NCBI RefSeq assembly: GCF_011808225.1
Contig: NZ_SOYS01000010.1
Coordinates: forward strand, 1 to 64,000
Direction of reading: 5' to 3'
From: Cedecea colo
GTDB taxonomy: Bacteria; Pseudomonadota; Gammaproteobacteria; Enterobacterales; Enterobacteriaceae
DNA length: 64,000 nt
Made by a program: the position numbers and the translations under genes. Each line of letters starts with the position of its first letter. Within the stretch, counting starts at the first letter, position 1. Below, one piece after another: positions 7,613 through 15,431 of this stretch. The notes below the pieces were generated by a model. The model was not told where the DNA came from. It searched no databases and was given only the letters and a program-made list of their open reading frames with translations.

Positions 7613-9006
7613 TGGGTTTTCCCGGTAAGCGCCGTTGTCTTATCCAGCAGATAGGGCCGTAAATAGCCCACGGTATTAGACAGCGGCAGCACATCTTCGT
7701 GAAGATGAATGTGCAATTCGTCGCGGATATACGCCCGACGGGCGGCGATCCTCTGCCACAACTCAGGGTACGCAGCGGCCAGTTCCAGGCGAAGCGGTTC
7801 ATCCGCCAGCGCAATGGTGTCTTCAATGCTGGCCCCCGCGTAGCCTTTTCTTGAGGGGATGATGTCGATTTGCAGCAGCATGCCGCTTGCGAGCGGGATA
7901 TCAGATGCGGGATACACCGGAGAGCAAAGCCACTCTTCATCGGCCACTAAATGACCGGGATTGAGATGCCAGTTGTATTTCGCCTTCGGTAAAACCTGTT
8001 CAATCAGGTCATAGATTTCATGGCCTTTCACGCCGACGCGGATAAATTCCAGCCAGTTCACCACCGCGTTGAAGTAAGGAATAGCGACCACTTCAAGATA
8101 ATCCTTCACCGCGGGATTCAGCTCGTTCGCGTTATGCACAACGTATGCTGCGCGGCTGGTTAAGCCGCCTTTATAGCTCACGGTTAGCGAGAATTTATCT
8201 CCCAACCGTATCTCTTTGTCTGACGGATAGAGGTTGGCATATTCGAAGCGCTCGCCGGTTGCCGCTATGGTGACGACATTGTTTGCCTGTCCTTCAGCGG
8301 CCAGCAGCGCCGCGATGGCTTTCTCTGTTTTACCCAACTCAATCGCATTTAATGCGGTTAACGCCGCGCCCGAGGCGAGGTTAGCGCCATATTCATAATG
8401 GGCTATTTCATTGGCGTTATTGATTGTTCTGGCACCGGACTGCGGGCCGATAAAAATAGCTGTCGCATTCAAAAGCAGCGCATCCGTCGGCAGCGCCGCC
8501 TGGATGGCCTGATAGATAAAGGCTGGAATATCGAACAGGCGCTGGTTGTCGTCATACGCACCGGTAAATAGCTTCCAGCCGACGATCCCCACGCGGTGTT
8601 GATCTTTCAGTCCGGCTTTTTTTAGCACTTCATGCAGGGAAGATGAGATATCCATCGGTTGGTTCGGCAGCGAAAACCACGGGGCGTGAACCACACCCGC
8701 AGCAAGGCGTGAATACCGGGCGAGTTTCAGGTTTTCATTGCCCAGCACTAATACGGCTTCACCGCTTTTATGCAGCACCAGCAGCCCTTCTTCAAAGCGG
8801 GGGATAAAACCGGTCAGGTATTCAAAGTTGCCGCCGTGCTCTTTGTCGGCGTAAACGATGAGCGTATCAAGCTGCTGCTGCACCATTCGTTGAAGAATTT
8901 TGCTGCGCCGCTCCTGAAGAGTCTGGTCACTTAACGCTACGCTCGGAAGGTTAAGGTAGATTTCCGGGGATTTAACAGCGGCCAGGTTGTATGAAGGATG
9001 GGACAC
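7609..9006 (-). CDS. Creatinase/aminopeptidase P-fold (M24) protein with incomplete metal site
   Basis: The 465-residue protein has a creatinase N-terminal domain (about residues 25-180) and an M24 pita-bread domain after it. Of the five usual metal ligands, His (NPGH, residue 352) and the last Glu (GASIED, residue 395) are present. By motif alignment the first Asp is Thr275, the second falls at Leu282/Thr283, and the first Glu is Asp381. The protein may therefore be a non-peptidase with the same fold, or bind a single or different metal. The start is GTG, with AAGGAG nine bases before it. It is coupled by a four-base overlap to the ModA-like gene. The combination suggests a role tied to the ligand of the neighbouring importer, not general peptide breakdown. 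Confidence 0.7.
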   Translation of the reverse strand: MSHPSYNLAAVKSPEIYLNLPSVALSDQTLQERRSKILQRMVQQQLDTLIVYADKEHGGNFEYLTGFIPRFEEGLLVLHKSGEAVLVLGNENLKLARYSRLAAGVVHAPWFSLPNQPMDISSSLHEVLKKAGLKDQHRVGIVGWKLFTGAYDDNQRLFDIPAFIYQAIQAALPTDALLLNATAIFIGPQSGARTINNANEIAHYEYGANLASGAALTALNAIELGKTEKAIAALLAAEGQANNVVTIAATGERFEYANLYPSDKEIRLGDKFSLTVSYKGGLTSRAAYVVHNANELNPAVKDYLEVVAIPYFNAVVNWLEFIRVGVKGHEIYDLIEQVLPKAKYNWHLNPGHLVADEEWLCSPVYPASDIPLASGMLLQIDIIPSRKGYAGASIEDTIALADEPLRLELAAAYPELWQRIAARRAYIRDELHIHLHEDVLPLSNTVGYLRPYLLDKTTALTGKTQ

Positions 9007-9105
9007 TGGATGTTTCTCCTTAAACCGTTGCGAAGAAGGCGCAGGATGAATTAATCCTGCGCCATTGGCGATAAAACTAACATCTTTTGCCGCGCTGCGT
9101 ATGAA

Positions 9106-10155
9106 TCAGCCCGGTAAACGGCTCTTGGGCCGCCCTGGACCAAGCAGAATCGCCAGCTTCGCTCCGCCTTTGGTGGTTTCCATCAGAATCTTGCACACGC
9201 TGGTAAGCGGAACCGAGAGCAGCATGCCGACCGGGCCGAGCAGCCATCCCCAGAACAGCAACGAGAGGAACACCACGAACGTCGACATTCCCAGCCCACG
9301 TCCCATCATGCGCGGCTCGACGATATTCCCCAGCACCATATGCACGGCGAGGAACAGCGCGCCGACCATGATCATTTCGTAAGTGCCGTTAAACAGGAAC
9401 GCCTGAATCATCGGCGGAATAGCGGAAAGCACCGAGCCGATATTAGGGATATAGTTCAGCAGAAAGCCCAGCACGCCCCACATCAACGCAAACTGCACGC
9501 CCATCAGCACAAGCCCGGCCCAGATGATGGCGCCCGTCCACAGGCTTATCAGCGTCTTCAGCGCCAGGTAGTGCGTGACGCCTTTCAGCGCCCGGTGCAG
9601 GCCAGCGATATGAACCTGTGGATTAGAAAGCGCGAAACGCAGCTTGTACGGAACGTGGCGCACCTCGAACAGCATAAAGACGACGGTCATCACTAACAGT
9701 AAAATGCTCGCCATTGCGCCGGAAAGGCCGGTCATTAACGTGGTGGCGAAAGCCATCACCTTTTCGGAGTCCAGACGTTGCAGCATGCGTTCGGGCGAAA
9801 GCCTCAGGTGTACCAGCGGGATTGACCTTTCGAACTCCAGAACCTTCTGCATCAGCATCTTGTTGTACTTCGGCAGCATAGCCAGAAACTCATTCATCGA
9901 CGCCGCCAGCACGCCAATCAGCAGGGTCAGCATAATCAGCATCGCGAAGACCACGATAGAAATGGCCAGCGGACGGCTCACGCCGCGACGAATAAACCAG
10001 GTAACGAGCGGGTTGAGTACGATGGCGAAAAACAGCGCCATCAGGAGCGGCACGATAATGTCCGCCGCTGCGTGGATCCCGGCCAGAATAATTACCAGGG
10101 CAGAGAGCTTCAGGAGAATGTGTAGCCCGACTTTATCGGATTCGAGGGGCGGCAT
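9106..10155 (-). CDS. yhhT: AI-2E family transporter YhhT
   Basis: This inner-membrane protein of the AI-2E/PerM family has about seven to eight membrane segments. It matches E. coli YhhT almost throughout (HILLKL...AGIHAAADII at the start, ILLGPGRPKSRLPG at the end) at the same length of 349 residues. Substrate and role are not established. The ATG at 10155 (MPPLES) is preferred over one ten codons upstream because AAGGAA lies seven bases before it and the length then equals YhhT. It marks the left edge of the segment shared with E. coli; acpT and nik genes, which follow it in K-12, are absent here. Confidence 0.93.
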   Translation of the reverse strand: MPPLESDKVGLHILLKLSALVIILAGIHAAADIIVPLLMALFFAIVLNPLVTWFIRRGVSRPLAISIVVFAMLIMLTLLIGVLAASMNEFLAMLPKYNKMLMQKVLEFERSIPLVHLRLSPERMLQRLDSEKVMAFATTLMTGLSGAMASILLLVMTVVFMLFEVRHVPYKLRFALSNPQVHIAGLHRALKGVTHYLALKTLISLWTGAIIWAGLVLMGVQFALMWGVLGFLLNYIPNIGSVLSAIPPMIQAFLFNGTYEMIMVGALFLAVHMVLGNIVEPRMMGRGLGMSTFVVFLSLLFWGWLLGPVGMLLSVPLTSVCKILMETTKGGAKLAILLGPGRPKSRLPG

Positions 10156-10296
10156 GGAGAATTCCTTTCTGTTATCGATCTTCATAGTGTAGTGCTTTGT
10201 TTGCTTCTTATTCAGCGGGCTGCTGGAAAGTCAATAGCTGAAATCCGCGACAGGTCCTGTTTATACCAGACACCCGCTGTTTCTTAAGTGAATAAG

Positions 10297-10553
10297 ATGC
10301 CTGACCTCGCTCCTCAATCCGCGACAGGCGGTTTGCGCCTCAATCTGCAAATCGTTTCCGTCGTGATGTTTAACTTCGCAAGCTACCTGACCATCGGCCT
10401 GCCGCTGGCGGTGTTGCCGGGTTATGTCCATACGTCACGGGCTTTAGCGCTTTTTGGGCAGGGCTGATGTTTATCGCACTGATTCTGGCGTGGCAGCTAA
10501 AAAAACGGCCCCCGGCTGAGCAACCGGAGGCCGTGACGCCCGCATCAGAGTAA
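10297..10553 (+). pseudogene. yhhS: Remnant of yhhS (MFS transporter), internal deletion and frameshift
   Basis: The first 44 codons from the ATG at 10297 encode the N-terminus of YhhS (GLRLNLQIVSVVMFNFASYL, ending LPGYVH). One base is then missing compared with the expected codons, and the +1 frame resumes with GFSAFWAGLM. This is joined directly to the C-terminus, FIALILAWQLKKRPP, ending in TAA at 10551. Roughly 330 central codons are gone, so most of the twelve membrane helices are lost. The place and orientation, between dcrB and yhhT, are those of intact yhhS in E. coli. The remnant abuts the dcrB stop codon. Confidence 0.9.
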
Positions 10554-11111
10554 TTACTTAATGATGAGGGTATTGATGATGTTCTCAGCGGCAGCCTGCG
10601 CCTGCTGCTGGTTGTCCGCAGGCAGGGTAATCTGCATGGTCAGCAATTTATCATCCACTTTGCTCAGAACAACCGACGAGTACGCGGTCTGGCCTTTTGC
10701 CGAGATAATAGTGTCGAGCTGTTGCAGGTTGTGGCCTTTGAGCTCGATAGACTTATTGGTCACCACCTGAAGCTGCGGGTCACGCGCGCGCTGCTGATCT
10801 TCCAGACGTTTCGCCAGCGCTTCTAAATCATCGGTAGTGTTGTCGCCGACAATCACGATAACCGCTTTCTGGCCGGTAGCGTCGGAGTAGACATGCATGT
10901 TATTCGTCTGCGTGCCCACTTTACCGCTTTGATCCGTCATATCCGGCGGCAGAGCGAAACTCACCTTGCCATCAAGCAGGCTAACCGGCTGAGCGTTGGC
11001 GTTGCCTTCTGCTGCAGCCCCTTCGGCTGGGGTTTTGGTATCGTTGTTGTCGCAGGCGGCAAGCCCAAAGACCAGCAGGCCGATACCGACATATTTAACC
11101 AGGTTACGCAT
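10554..11111 (-). CDS. dcrB: Lipoprotein DcrB
   Basis: The 185-residue lipoprotein has a lipobox, GLAAC, with Cys20 as the acylated residue. A low-complexity Ala/Glu/Asn linker and a compact alpha/beta domain follow. Length and sequence agree with E. coli DcrB, known from its requirement for infection by phages C1 and C6 and linked to inner-membrane and lipoprotein homeostasis. It sits between yhhQ and the yhhS remnant, as in E. coli. Confidence 0.93.
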   Translation of the reverse strand: MRNLVKYVGIGLLVFGLAACDNNDTKTPAEGAAAEGNANAQPVSLLDGKVSFALPPDMTDQSGKVGTQTNNMHVYSDATGQKAVIVIVGDNTTDDLEALAKRLEDQQRARDPQLQVVTNKSIELKGHNLQQLDTIISAKGQTAYSSVVLSKVDDKLLTMQITLPADNQQQAQAAAENIINTLIIK

Positions 11112-11183
11112 GACTTCATCCTTTACGTTAATAAGCCGTTGAGGCCAATCTCAGCATCTTAGCACAAGATAATTCAAGCGCGG

Positions 11184-11849
11184 TCAACCGGGCTGTAACC
11201 CCGAAATTTCAGATTTGTCCGCCAGGCGTTTTATCATCATGTTGAGCAGTACGCCATACATCGGCAGGAAGAAAAGCAGGCTTATCAAAATCTTAAAACA
11301 GTAATCGACGATGGCGATCTCTACCCAGTGCTGCGCCATAAACGCATCCGGGCTGCGCCAGAAAGCGATAAAGAAGAAGGAGAGCGTATCGCTGACGTTG
11401 CCGAAAAGCATGGAGGCCGCTGGCGCAAGCCACCAGCGTTTGCTCTGACGAAGGCGGTTAAACACGTGTACATCAAGAATCTGCCCCAGCGCGTAAGCCA
11501 TAAAGCTTGCGGTGGCAATGCGGGCGACAAACAGATTGAAGTGCGTCAGCGCCTCAAATCCTTGCCAGTTGCCCATATAAAACAGGGCCGAAATAGCGTA
11601 AGAAATCACCAGAGCCGGGATCATTACCACGAAGATAATGCGACGCGCGAGCGGAGCGCCGAAAATCCGCACCGTCAGATCGGTTGCCAGGAAGATAAAC
11701 GGGAAGCTGAACGCGCCCCAGGTTGTGTGGAAGCCAAAGACCGAAACCGGGAGCTGCACCAGATAGTTGCTGGAGGTGATCACCAGCAAATGGAATAGCG
11801 ATAGCCAGAACAGCGCTTTCATACGCCGTTGAGTTTGGAACTGCGTCAT
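11184..11849 (-). CDS. yhhQ: Queuosine precursor transporter YhhQ
   Basis: The 221-residue membrane protein of the VUT/DUF165 family has about six hydrophobic segments. It carries family motifs such as ATDLTVRIFG, near residues 55-65, and MAYALGQILDVHVFNRLR. E. coli YhhQ takes up the queuosine precursors preQ0 and preQ1 for tRNA modification. It is divergent from tusA, another tRNA-modification gene, as in E. coli. Confidence 0.93.
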   Translation of the reverse strand: MTQFQTQRRMKALFWLSLFHLLVITSSNYLVQLPVSVFGFHTTWGAFSFPFIFLATDLTVRIFGAPLARRIIFVVMIPALVISYAISALFYMGNWQGFEALTHFNLFVARIATASFMAYALGQILDVHVFNRLRQSKRWWLAPAASMLFGNVSDTLSFFFIAFWRSPDAFMAQHWVEIAIVDYCFKILISLLFFLPMYGVLLNMMIKRLADKSEISGLQPG

Positions 11850-12053
11850 ATTATAGCCTTTTTAATAAATGGGGTGAGGGAACCCAATAATCGATTTTCC
11901 AGCGCGAGCGCTTTATTTTCCTTCTCCCGAGGAGAGGGCTGGGTGAGGGCGAAACGTGTTCAACGCTCGTCCCGGCGGCAGCTGGAAGGCGGCGATGATA
12001 CTGCTTTAGTCCCGCATTGCAACGGTTAATTTTAGCGCAATCGTTCACGTCGC

Positions 12054-12081
12054 TTGCACGATATTTTACCGGGCGTAAACT
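12054..12081 (+). promoter_or_regulatory. Candidate tusA promoter
   Basis: TTGCAC (12054-12059) and TAAACT (12076-12081) are separated by 16 bases, 28 bases before the tusA ATG. This is the best sigma-70-like pair in the yhhQ-tusA space. The 11929-11948 part of the same space holds a CTTCTCC/GGAGAGG hairpin typical of enterobacterial intergenic repeats. Confidence 0.4.
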
Positions 12082-12109
12082 AGCGCGGTTTTTTAAATTC
12101 GAGACCGCT

Positions 12110-12355
12110 ATGACCGATTTATTCGCCAACCCGGACCACACCCTTGACGCCTCAGGCCTGCGCTGCCCCGAGCCGGTAATGATGGTGCGCAAAACCGTGC
12201 GCAATATGCAGCCTGGCGAGACGCTGTTGATTATCGCCGACGATCCGGCCACCACGCGTGATATTCCCGGTTTTTGCCGCTTTATGGAACATGAGCTGAT
12301 AGCCTTGCAGGCAGAATCTTTGCCATATCGCTATCTGCTGCGTAAAGGCCAGTAA
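12110..12355 (+). CDS. tusA: Sulfur carrier protein TusA
   Basis: The 81-residue protein passes persulfide sulfur from IscS to TusBCD in 2-thiouridine synthesis at tRNA wobble positions. The conserved [13 protein letters not shown] places the sulfur-carrying Cys at residue 19. An upstream in-frame ATG exists, but the start at 12110 gives exactly the E. coli length. Confidence 0.95.
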   Translation: MTDLFANPDHTLDASGLRCPEPVMMVRKTVRNMQPGETLLIIADDPATTRDIPGFCRFMEHELIALQAESLPYRYLLRKGQ

Positions 12356-12493
12356 TTCGTCTGCCCTGCGTGCTTTGCACAGGGCTTCTGAACCCGCTTT
12401 GCATCCCTTCTGAACCCCAATTTCATTTTTTGCCGCTTTTGTGAACTGCTTCACCACCGCTTTTCTTCATCCAGGCTAATTTCTAAGCGACAA

Positions 12494-12512
12494 AATAAAA
12501 CATTGTTTTACT
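12494..12512 (+). promoter_or_regulatory. KdgR-like operator upstream of the TRAP operon
   Basis: The site AATAAAACATTGTTTTACT agrees with the KdgR consensus AATRAAAYRNYRTTTYATT at all but one constrained position (C instead of T near the right end). It lies 38 bases before the ATG of the binding-protein gene. KdgR represses pectin and hexuronate degradation genes in enterobacteria, which would make this transporter inducible by 2-keto-3-deoxygluconate. Confidence 0.6.
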
Positions 12513-12550
12513 TCTTACCTACCCTACCTCTCTATTGCTGGAGCGACACG

Positions 12551-13534
12551 ATGAAGAAGACCTTTATGCCTGCTTTTGCCGGCCTGTGCCTGTCTACCGC
12601 GTCACTGCTGTTTGCGCAGGCAGGTTATGCGCAAGTTATTAAAGCCGCCGATGTACATCCCGAAGGCTACCCGAACGTGGTGGCGGTTCAACATATGGGT
12701 GAAAAGCTTAAGCAACAAACCAACGGGGATCTGGAAATAAAAGTCTTCCCAAGCGGCGTGCTCGGCGATGAAAAGCAGATGATTGAACAGGCGCAGTTGG
12801 GCGCCATCGACATGATTCGCGTCTCCATGGCACCGGTTGCCGCCATCCTGCCAGATGTTGAAGTCTTTACCCTGCCGTACATTTTCCGCGACGAAGATCA
12901 TATGCATAAAGTGATCGACGGCGAACTGGGGAAAGAGATCGGCGACAAGCTCACGTCTAACCCGAAATCCCGCCTGGTGTTCCTTGGCTGGATGGATTCC
13001 GGCACGCGTAACCTGATTACCAAAAATCCGGTATTGAAGCCGGAGGATTTACACGGCATGAAGATCCGCGTGCAGGGTAGCCCGGTTGCGCTTGCCACGC
13101 TTAAGGATATGGGAGCCAACTCCGTGGCGATGGGCGTGAGCGAAGTGTACAGCGGGATGCAAACCGGGGTTATCGACGGCGCGGAAAACAATCCGCCAAC
13201 GTTTATCGCCCATAACTACATGCCGGTCGCCAAAAACTACACCCTGAGCGGCCACTTCATTACCCCGGAAATGCTGCTCTACTCCAAAGTGAAGTGGGAC
13301 AAACTGAGCGCCGATAACCAGCAAAAAATCCTCAAGCTTGCCCGCGAAGCGCAGATGGAGCAGCGCGAGCTGTGGAATACCTATAACAAACAGGCGCTGG
13401 AAAAAATGAAGGCGGGCGGCGTGCAGTTCCACGAAATCGACAAGGCCTGGTTTGTGAAAGCGACCGAGCCGGTGCGCAAAGAGTATGGCGAGAAGCATCA
13501 GGACCTGATGAAGGCTATCGCTGACGTCCAGTAA
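12551..13534 (+). CDS. TRAP transporter substrate-binding protein, DctP family (predicted hexuronate)
   Basis: The 327-residue periplasmic protein has a signal peptide (cleavage near AGYA, residue 27) and a TRAP binding fold. Arg173 in KIRVQGSP is the conserved residue that pairs with the ligand carboxylate. MDSGTRN (Arg153) and VIDGAENNPPTF are motifs that I associate with sugar-acid-binding TRAP proteins. The ATG at 12551 starts the signal peptide; an in-frame ATG 48 bases upstream would add unlikely residues. It is the first gene of a three-gene operon between tusA and zntA that K-12 lacks at this place. Together with the KdgR-like box, a uronate or related sugar acid is the likely ligand, but this is inference. 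Confidence 0.85.
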   Translation: MKKTFMPAFAGLCLSTASLLFAQAGYAQVIKAADVHPEGYPNVVAVQHMGEKLKQQTNGDLEIKVFPSGVLGDEKQMIEQAQLGAIDMIRVSMAPVAAILPDVEVFTLPYIFRDEDHMHKVIDGELGKEIGDKLTSNPKSRLVFLGWMDSGTRNLITKNPVLKPEDLHGMKIRVQGSPVALATLKDMGANSVAMGVSEVYSGMQTGVIDGAENNPPTFIAHNYMPVAKNYTLSGHFITPEMLLYSKVKWDKLSADNQQKILKLAREAQMEQRELWNTYNKQALEKMKAGGVQFHEIDKAWFVKATEPVRKEYGEKHQDLMKAIADVQ

Positions 13535-13565
13535 TCCCAAAAGCTTATATTTTCGTGGAGGGCAT

Positions 13566-14075
13566 ATGTCCCAAAGCTTCTCGAACTGGATGGATAAAAT
13601 CTACCTGGCGGCGATGATCGTCGCCGGTTTCTCTTTGCTTATCATGACCGTCATTATTCCAATTGGGATTTTCTCACGCTATGTGCTCAACCGCGGGGAG
13701 TCCTGGCCGGAACCGGTGGCTATTATCTGCATGGTGACGTTTACGTTTATCGGCGCGGCGGTGAGCTACCGCGCCGGTTCCCACATTGCGGTAAATATGC
13801 TAACGGACCGGCTGCCGCAGGCGCTGCAGACGCTCTGCGCACGCCTTGTCGATCTGCTGATGCTGCTGATTTCAGGCATGATGTTTTACTACAGCTACTT
13901 CCTGTGCGCGGACCTTTGGGAGCAACCTGTGGCGGAATTTCCCGTCCTGACGTCGGGGCAAACCTACCTGCCGTTGCCGATTGGCGCGGTGTTGCTGATT
14001 TTGTTTGTTATCGAGCGATTGCTGTTTGGTTCTCAGGAGAACCGTCCGGTGGTGCTGCTTGGTAATCACGGTTAA
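13566..14075 (+). CDS. TRAP transporter small permease, DctQ family
   Basis: The 169-residue protein has four membrane segments, the usual DctQ layout. The conserved block IFSRYVLNRGESWPEPVA follows the first segment. It forms the membrane complex with the large DctM subunit. GTGGAG lies about seven bases before the ATG. It is 31 bases after the binding-protein gene and 18 bases before the DctM gene, in the same operon. Confidence 0.9.
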   Translation: MSQSFSNWMDKIYLAAMIVAGFSLLIMTVIIPIGIFSRYVLNRGESWPEPVAIICMVTFTFIGAAVSYRAGSHIAVNMLTDRLPQALQTLCARLVDLLMLLISGMMFYYSYFLCADLWEQPVAEFPVLTSGQTYLPLPIGAVLLILFVIERLLFGSQENRPVVLLGNHG

Positions 14076-14093
14076 CGGCCAGGGGATCCCAAC

Positions 14094-15380
14094 ATGGACG
14101 CATTTGTTTTATTAGCCACGCTCGCCGTGCTGCTGGCCGTGGGTATGCCGGTGGCGTTTGCCGTTGGGCTCAGCGCCATTGTCGGTGCGCTGTGGATTGA
14201 TTTGCCGCTTGAGGCGATCATGATTCAAATCACCAGCGGGGTGAATAAGTTCACCCTGCTTGCGATCCCGTTCTTTATCCTGGCGGGGGCAATCATGGCG
14301 GAAGGCGGCATTGCGCGGCGTCTGGTGAATTTTGCTTACATATTTGTCGGCTTTATTCGCGGCGGCCTGTCGCTGGTGAACATTGTGGCTTCTACTTTCT
14401 TTGGTGCGATTTCGGGCTCGTCAGTGGCGGATACCGCATCGATCGGCAGCGTGATGATCCCGGAAATGGAGAGGAAAGGCTATCCACGCGAATACGCGGC
14501 GGCGGTCACGGCGAGCGGATCGGTGCAGGCGATTTTGATCCCGCCAAGCCATAATTCGGTGATTTACTCGCTGGCGGCGGGCGGTTCGGTTTCCATCGCT
14601 ACGCTGTTTATTGCGGGCGTGCTGCCGGGATTATTGCTGGGCGGCAGCCTGATGGTGTTATGCCTGGGCTTTGCGCATAAACGCGGCTATCCAAAAGGGG
14701 AACGTATTCCCTTTAAGCAGGCGCTGAAAATCTTCTTTGATGCGCTATGGGGCCTGATGACGGTGGTGATAATCCTCGGCGGCATCTTGTCCGGCGTCTT
14801 TACCGCAACGGAATCGGCGGCGGTTGCCTGCGTGTGGGCGTTTTTCGTCACCATGTTTATCTACCGCGATTACAAATGGAACGAGCTGCCGAAGCTGATG
14901 TTCCGCACCGTGAAAACTGTCTCTATCGTTATGATTTTGATTGGTTTTGCGGCGGCATTTGGCGCAGTAATGACCTACATGCAGCTTCCTGCGCGCATCA
15001 CCGAATTCTTTACGTCGCTGTCAGATAACAAGTACGTGATTCTGATGTACCTGAACGTGATGCTGTTGCTAATCGGCACGCTGATGGACATGGCGCCGAT
15101 CATTTTAATCCTGACGCCCGTATTGCTGCCGGTGACCAACTCGCTGGGCATCGATCCGGTGCATTTTGGGATGATCATGATGGTGAATCTGGGAATCGGC
15201 CTGATCACGCCGCCGGTTGGTTCGGTGCTGTTTGTCGCCAGCGCGGTCAGCAAGCAGAAGATAGAAGTGGTAGTGCGGGCTATGCTGCCGTTCTATTTTA
15301 TGTTGCTGGCGGTGCTGGCAATGGTGACCTATATTCCGTGGGTTTCGCTGTGGCTGCCGCATGTCCTGGGAATGAACTAA
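14094..15380 (+). CDS. TRAP transporter large permease, DctM family
   Basis: The 428-residue protein of the DctM family has about twelve hydrophobic segments and carries out sodium-coupled transport of the ligand delivered by the DctP protein. Typical motifs are AIPFFILAGAIMAEGGIARRLVNF near residues 58-80, FGAISGSSVADTASIGSVMIPEM near 104-125, and GLITPPVGSVLFVASAV near the C-terminus. It ends the TRAP operon. A strong terminator separates it from convergent zntA. Confidence 0.92.
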   Translation: MDAFVLLATLAVLLAVGMPVAFAVGLSAIVGALWIDLPLEAIMIQITSGVNKFTLLAIPFFILAGAIMAEGGIARRLVNFAYIFVGFIRGGLSLVNIVASTFFGAISGSSVADTASIGSVMIPEMERKGYPREYAAAVTASGSVQAILIPPSHNSVIYSLAAGGSVSIATLFIAGVLPGLLLGGSLMVLCLGFAHKRGYPKGERIPFKQALKIFFDALWGLMTVVIILGGILSGVFTATESAAVACVWAFFVTMFIYRDYKWNELPKLMFRTVKTVSIVMILIGFAAAFGAVMTYMQLPARITEFFTSLSDNKYVILMYLNVMLLLIGTLMDMAPIILILTPVLLPVTNSLGIDPVHFGMIMMVNLGIGLITPPVGSVLFVASAVSKQKIEVVVRAMLPFYFMLLAVLAMVTYIPWVSLWLPHVLGMN

Positions 15381-15390
15381 AGTGGCTGGC

Positions 15391-15425
15391 AGGGCGGGTA
15401 AGCAACCTTACCCGCCTGACTTTTC
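15391..15425. terminator. Terminator between the TRAP operon and zntA
   Basis: GGCGGGTAAG (15393-15402) and its exact complement (15107+300, i.e. 15407-15416) enclose a four-base loop, followed by a TTTT run. It lies between two convergent genes and probably stops the TRAP transcript; the minus side lacks a long T-run. Confidence 0.75.
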
Positions 15426-15431
15426 GCATGG

